DNA of 7,490 nt. It comes from Ignavibacteria bacterium (GTDB lineage: Bacteria > Bacteroidota > Ignavibacteria > Tepidaquicellales > OLB5). The DNA lies in contig JAUQWT010000156.1 in the NCBI GenBank assembly GCA_030835005.1, positions 1-7,490 of the forward strand. Direction: 5' to 3'. A model generated the notes under the pieces. The model was not told the origin of the DNA. It saw nothing but the letters and a program-made list of their open reading frames with translations, and did no database searches. This document shows, piece by piece, positions 4,416 through 7,490 of this stretch; positions within the stretch are counted from its first letter, which is position 1, and each line of letters opens with the position of its first letter. The translations under genes and the position numbers were made by a program.

Positions 4416-5870
4416 ATGAGCACAGAGCTTAGCAATGTTGAAGAAATAGCGATTAAAGATTATAAATACGGTTTCCAGACGGATATTGAAATGGATACCC
4501 TTCCTAAAGGCTTGAGCGAAGAAACAGTTCGTGCAATTTCGCTAAGGAAAGCGGAACCCGAATGGATGCTTGAATGGAGATTGAAAGCATACCGCCATTG
4601 GTTAACCATAAAGAAAGAAAACGAGCCTCGCTGGGCAAACATAAAATTTCCTGATGTAGACTTCCAGGATATCATATATTACGCCGCCCCTAAGCAAAAG
4701 CCGGCTCTTAATTCTCTGGATGAAGTCGATCCCGAGCTCTTAAAAACGTTCGATAAGCTGGGCATTTCGCTTCAGGAACAGAAAAGACTTTCAGGAGTTG
4801 CCGTTGACGCGGTTTTTGACAGTGTTTCTGTAACAACTACATTCAAAGCAGAGCTTTCAAAACTCGGAATAATTTTCTGCTCAATGAGCGAAGCTGTAAA
4901 AGAACATCCCGAACTAGTTAAAAAATACATCGGCTCGGTTGTCCCCTACACAGATAATTTTTATGCAGCGCTTAATTCGGCTGTTTTCAGCGATGGTTCA
5001 TTCTGTTACATACCAAAAGGTGTTCGCTGCCCTATGGAGCTCTCGACATACTTCCGCATAAACACAAGCGGCACGGGACAGTTCGAAAGAACTCTATTGA
5101 TCGCAGATAGTGGCGGCTATGTTAGCTACCTTGAAGGATGCACAGCCCCCATGCGCGATGAGAACCAGCTCCATGCAGCCGTTGTTGAACTAATCGCACT
5201 TGATGATGCGACAATAAAATATTCAACCGTGCAGAACTGGTACCCGGGCGATAAAGAAGGATTGGGCGGGATATACAATTTTGTGACCAAGCGCGGCGCT
5301 TGCCGCGGTGTTAATTCAAAGATAACGTGGACTCAGGTTGAAACCGGCTCTGCCATTACATGGAAATACCCCAGCTGTATTTTGCAGGGCGATAATTCAA
5401 TTGGTGAGTTTTATTCGGTTGCAGTAACCAATAATCACCAACAGGCCGATACCGGCACAAAGATGATCCACCTTGGCAGGAATACCAAAAGCACAATTGT
5501 TTCAAAAGGAATTTCAGCGGGTAAAAGCAATAATTCTTACCGTGGACTTGTAAGAGTACATAAGAAAGCTGAAAACGCAAGGAATTTCACACAGTGCGAT
5601 TCCCTGTTGATCGGCGATAGATGCGGCGCGCATACATTTCCATATATTGAAGTCGGCAATCCATCCGCAAAGGTTGAGCATGAAGCAACAACATCAAAGA
5701 TCGGTGAAGACCAGCTGTTTTACCTGCGCCAGCGGGGCATTGCTATGGAAGATGCAATTAATATGATAGTAAACGGCTACTGCAAAGATGTATTCCGCGA
5801 ACTTCCGATGGAATTTGCCGTTGAAGCGCAGAAGCTTTTAAGCATTTCACTTGAAGGAAGTGTTGGGTAA
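4416..5870 (+). CDS. sufB: Fe-S cluster assembly scaffold protein SufB
   Basis: The 484 residues are close to the 495 of E. coli SufB and cover the whole family. SufB is the scaffold subunit of the cytoplasmic SufBC2D complex, where sulfur from a cysteine desulfurase and iron are joined into a nascent Fe-S cluster. The N-terminal helical region (1-100, with EPEWMLEWRLKA) is typical. The beta-helix core holds SYLEGCTAPMR with C242, equivalent to E. coli C254 on the sulfur transfer path. It also holds VQNWYPGD, the CDSLLIGDRCGAHTFPY segment with C403 (E. coli C405), and E421-H422-E423 (E. coli E432-H433-E434), which are implicated in cluster binding. All key residues are present, so the protein should be active. 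The ATG at 4416 gives the conserved N-terminus; it has only an A-rich leader. It is the first gene of sufBCD. Confidence 0.97.
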   Translation: MSTELSNVEEIAIKDYKYGFQTDIEMDTLPKGLSEETVRAISLRKAEPEWMLEWRLKAYRHWLTIKKENEPRWANIKFPDVDFQDIIYYAAPKQKPALNSLDEVDPELLKTFDKLGISLQEQKRLSGVAVDAVFDSVSVTTTFKAELSKLGIIFCSMSEAVKEHPELVKKYIGSVVPYTDNFYAALNSAVFSDGSFCYIPKGVRCPMELSTYFRINTSGTGQFERTLLIADSGGYVSYLEGCTAPMRDENQLHAAVVELIALDDATIKYSTVQNWYPGDKEGLGGIYNFVTKRGACRGVNSKITWTQVETGSAITWKYPSCILQGDNSIGEFYSVAVTNNHQQADTGTKMIHLGRNTKSTIVSKGISAGKSNNSYRGLVRVHKKAENARNFTQCDSLLIGDRCGAHTFPYIEVGNPSAKVEHEATTSKIGEDQLFYLRQRGIAMEDAINMIVNGYCKDVFRELPMEFAVEAQKLLSISLEGSVG

Positions 5871-5884
5871 TTCAATTTTCAGTT

Positions 5885-5924
5885 AATCCGCCAGTAGGCG
5901 GATTTCGTCCGGCTAATGCCGGAC
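5885..5924. repeat. Tandem GC-rich hairpins between sufB and sufC
   Basis: Two perfect stem-loops lie 2 bp apart in an otherwise AT-rich gap. The first is AATCCGCC (5885-5892) with GGCGGATT (5897-5904), loop AGTA. The second is GTCCGGC (5907-5913) with GCCGGAC (5918-5924), loop TAAT. No T-run follows the second, so full termination is unlikely. They look like dispersed palindromic repeats or an mRNA-stabilising element protecting the sufB 3' end. Whether they recur in the genome cannot be seen here. Confidence 0.7.
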
Positions 5925-5976
5925 TCAACAATTAACAATGTTTGAAGATAAGAAATAAATAAAATATAAATATATA

Positions 5977-6741
5977 ATGTTAACAGTAAAAGACCTTTTT
6001 GTAAGGGTAGAAGATAAAGAAATTTTAAAAGGTATTAGTCTTCAGGTTAATGCCGGAGAAGTGCATGCAATTATGGGGCCAAACGGCTCAGGTAAAAGCA
6101 CGCTAGCAAATGTTATTGCCGGCAAAGACGGGTATGAGATCACAAGCGGCGAAGTTACACTTGACGGCAAAGACCTTCTGGATATGTCACCTGAAGAGCG
6201 TGCACGCGAAGGCGTATTTCTCGCATTCCAGTATCCCGTGGAAATTCCGGGAGTGAGCAATGCATCATTCCTAAAGACCGCACTTAATGAAATAAGAAAA
6301 CATAAAGGACTTGAAGAGCTTGATGCTATGCATTTCCTTAAATACATGAAGGAAAAAATGAAGCTCATCGGTATTGATGATAAGCTCATCAACCGCCCGG
6401 TAAACCAGGGATTTTCCGGCGGCGAAAAGAAACGCAATGAAATATTCCAGCTCCAGATGCTGCAGCCTAAGCTTGCAGTGCTTGATGAAACCGATTCCGG
6501 ACTTGATATAGACGCGCTTAAAATAGTGTCTCATGGCGTTAACACTTTCAGAAATAAAGATAATGCTGTAGTTGTTGTTACTCATTATCAGCGTTTGCTG
6601 AATTACATCGTACCTGACTTCGTTCACGTGCTTGTTAACGGAAGGATCGTCAAATCCGGCGGTAAATCGCTTGCTCTTGAGCTTGAAGATAAGGGCTATG
6701 ACTGGGTTACTGACGCTGAACCCATTGAAGAATCAGTATAA
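5977..6741 (+). CDS. sufC: Fe-S cluster assembly ATPase SufC
   Basis: The 254 residues make an ABC-type ATPase of the SufC family, the energy-providing subunit that binds SufB and SufD and drives the conformational change needed for cluster assembly. Visible motifs in order: Walker A GPNGSGKS (34-41), Q-loop Q85 in FLAFQYPVEIPG, ABC signature FSGGEKKRNE (146-155), Walker B LAVLDE with D170-E171, D-loop SGLD (174-177), and switch His H203 in VVVTHYQR. The SGGEKKRNE form and the PVEIPGVSN stretch are distinctive for SufC among ABC ATPases. There is no membrane segment, as expected for a soluble complex. The ATG at 5977 has only an AT-rich leader. sufB ends 106 bp upstream; sufD starts 21 bp downstream. 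Confidence 0.97.
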   Translation: MLTVKDLFVRVEDKEILKGISLQVNAGEVHAIMGPNGSGKSTLANVIAGKDGYEITSGEVTLDGKDLLDMSPEERAREGVFLAFQYPVEIPGVSNASFLKTALNEIRKHKGLEELDAMHFLKYMKEKMKLIGIDDKLINRPVNQGFSGGEKKRNEIFQLQMLQPKLAVLDETDSGLDIDALKIVSHGVNTFRNKDNAVVVVTHYQRLLNYIVPDFVHVLVNGRIVKSGGKSLALELEDKGYDWVTDAEPIEESV

Positions 6742-6762
6742 TCACAACACGAAAAGATAATA

Positions 6763-7490
6763 ATGGAAAATATTAAATCAAAAGACTGGTACTTAACCAA
6801 CTTCAAAACGATCGAAGGAAGCTTAAACGGCGAGAGTAAAACTCCTTTTCATGAGCTTAGAAGAAGAGCGATCGAAAAATTTCAAGAGATCGATTTCCCT
6901 ACTGCCAAAAATGAGGACTGGAAATATACCAGCATTTCGGAAATTCTGAAATACAAGTTTGAATCCGTAGAAGCCGTTAAAGCAGGCAAAGAAGAGATTA
7001 ACAAACACCTTATACCCGGCCTGAAGATTAACCTGGTTGTTATTATTAACGGAAATTATTCAAAAGAACTATCACATATTCACAAACAGGCAGATGGTGT
7101 GAAAATCAGCAGCTTTAAGGAACTTAGAAAAAGCGACCCGGATCTGATCATGGAACATTTTGGCAAACATGCACAGATAGATAACGGTTTTGTTGCTTTG
7201 AATACAGCTTTTGCTAACGACGGAATTGTGATAAGCGTACCGGATAATATTACAGTAGAAGATTATATTCATATACTCAACTTGACCGGCAGCGGAACGA
7301 AGAATGTGTTATCACAGCCGCGTAATTTAATTGTTACCGGCAAGAATTCAGTGGTTAAAGTAATTGAAAGCTATCATAGCACCTCAGACACCGAAAGTCT
7401 GGTGAATGTTGTTAACGAAGTCATATTGGGCGAGAACTCCCATGTTGAACTTTACAAATTGCAGAAGGAAGGCAATAAATCTTTCCATAT
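6763..7490 (+). CDS. sufD: Fe-S cluster assembly protein SufD, cut by the window end
   Basis: The reading frame from ATG 6763 stays open for 242 codons to the end of the window, so more than half of a typical SufD (about 430 residues) is seen. SufD is the SufB paralogue that pairs with it in the SufBC2D complex and helps in iron acquisition. Marks of the family are the N-terminal helix followed by FPTAKNEDWKYTSIS (45-59), where the E-WKYT block is a SufD hallmark, the DNGFVALNTAF segment, and the start of the beta-helix core (SVVKVIESYHS, GENSHVELYKLQ). It begins 21 bp after the sufC stop without a clear Shine-Dalgarno site, consistent with one transcript. The C-terminal conserved His region lies outside the window. 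A sufS gene would be expected next, but that is not visible. Confidence 0.95.
   Translation, partial: MENIKSKDWYLTNFKTIEGSLNGESKTPFHELRRRAIEKFQEIDFPTAKNEDWKYTSISEILKYKFESVEAVKAGKEEINKHLIPGLKINLVVIINGNYSKELSHIHKQADGVKISSFKELRKSDPDLIMEHFGKHAQIDNGFVALNTAFANDGIVISVPDNITVEDYIHILNLTGSGTKNVLSQPRNLIVTGKNSVVKVIESYHSTSDTESLVNVVNEVILGENSHVELYKLQKEGNKSFH

Noticed and set aside
5942..5970. TTGAAG and TATAAA with 17-nt spacing before sufC, as an internal promoter
   Set aside because: Transcription would start at about the sufC ATG, leaving no leader, and the region is so AT-rich that such matches are expected by chance.
6042..6627. Two antisense ORFs of 131 and 118 codons within sufC
   Set aside because: They are shadows of the strongly conserved sufC frame and have no family resemblance of their own.

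Overview
The window looks like chromosomal DNA from a bacterium of the Bacteroidota/Chlorobiota-Ignavibacteriota (FCB) group. Three things suggest this. The intergenic DNA is AT-rich and carries promoter-like sites of the Bacteroidota type (TTG, about 20 nt, TAnnTTTG). Several ATG starts have no Shine-Dalgarno sequence. The protein families (a DUF4349 lipoprotein, a long uncharacterised helical protein, an uninterrupted sufBCD cluster) are familiar in that group. The phylum is an inference from style; there is no rRNA or other marker to fix it.

Layout. (1) Bases 1-1678: a plus-strand DUF4349 lipoprotein gene and a convergent minus-strand gene for a single-pass membrane protein with a TPR-like tail, separated by a hairpin that can terminate transcription from both sides. 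(2) Bases 1679-2023: 345 nt without a protein gene. On the plus strand it holds a well-formed promoter followed by about 125 nt of highly structured sequence ending in a stem and T-run, which I read as an unclassified small RNA gene. Next to it is a strong terminator for the minus-strand gene on its right. (3) Bases 2024-2704: minus-strand genes for an acyl-carrier-protein-like protein and a small DUF2188-like protein. The latter starts at TTG and is overlapped (TTGA) by a previously unlisted 21-codon ORF with its own good ribosome binding site. (4) Bases 2705-2847: a divergent control region with a 9-bp direct repeat. (5) Bases 2848-4296: a 482-residue uncharacterised alpha-helical protein. 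(6) Bases 4297-7490: a promoter and the sufB-sufC-sufD operon, with sufD cut off by the window end.

How the genes work together. SufB, SufC and SufD form the SufBC2D scaffold complex, which assembles Fe-S clusters in the cytoplasm. A tandem pair of GC-rich hairpins lies between sufB and sufC and could adjust the ratio of the two products. The other genes show no obvious link to Fe-S assembly. I found no defence system, mobile element, CRISPR array or tRNA. The best candidates for undescribed biology are the small RNA locus at about 1763-1926 and the overlapping micro-ORF at 2639-2704.
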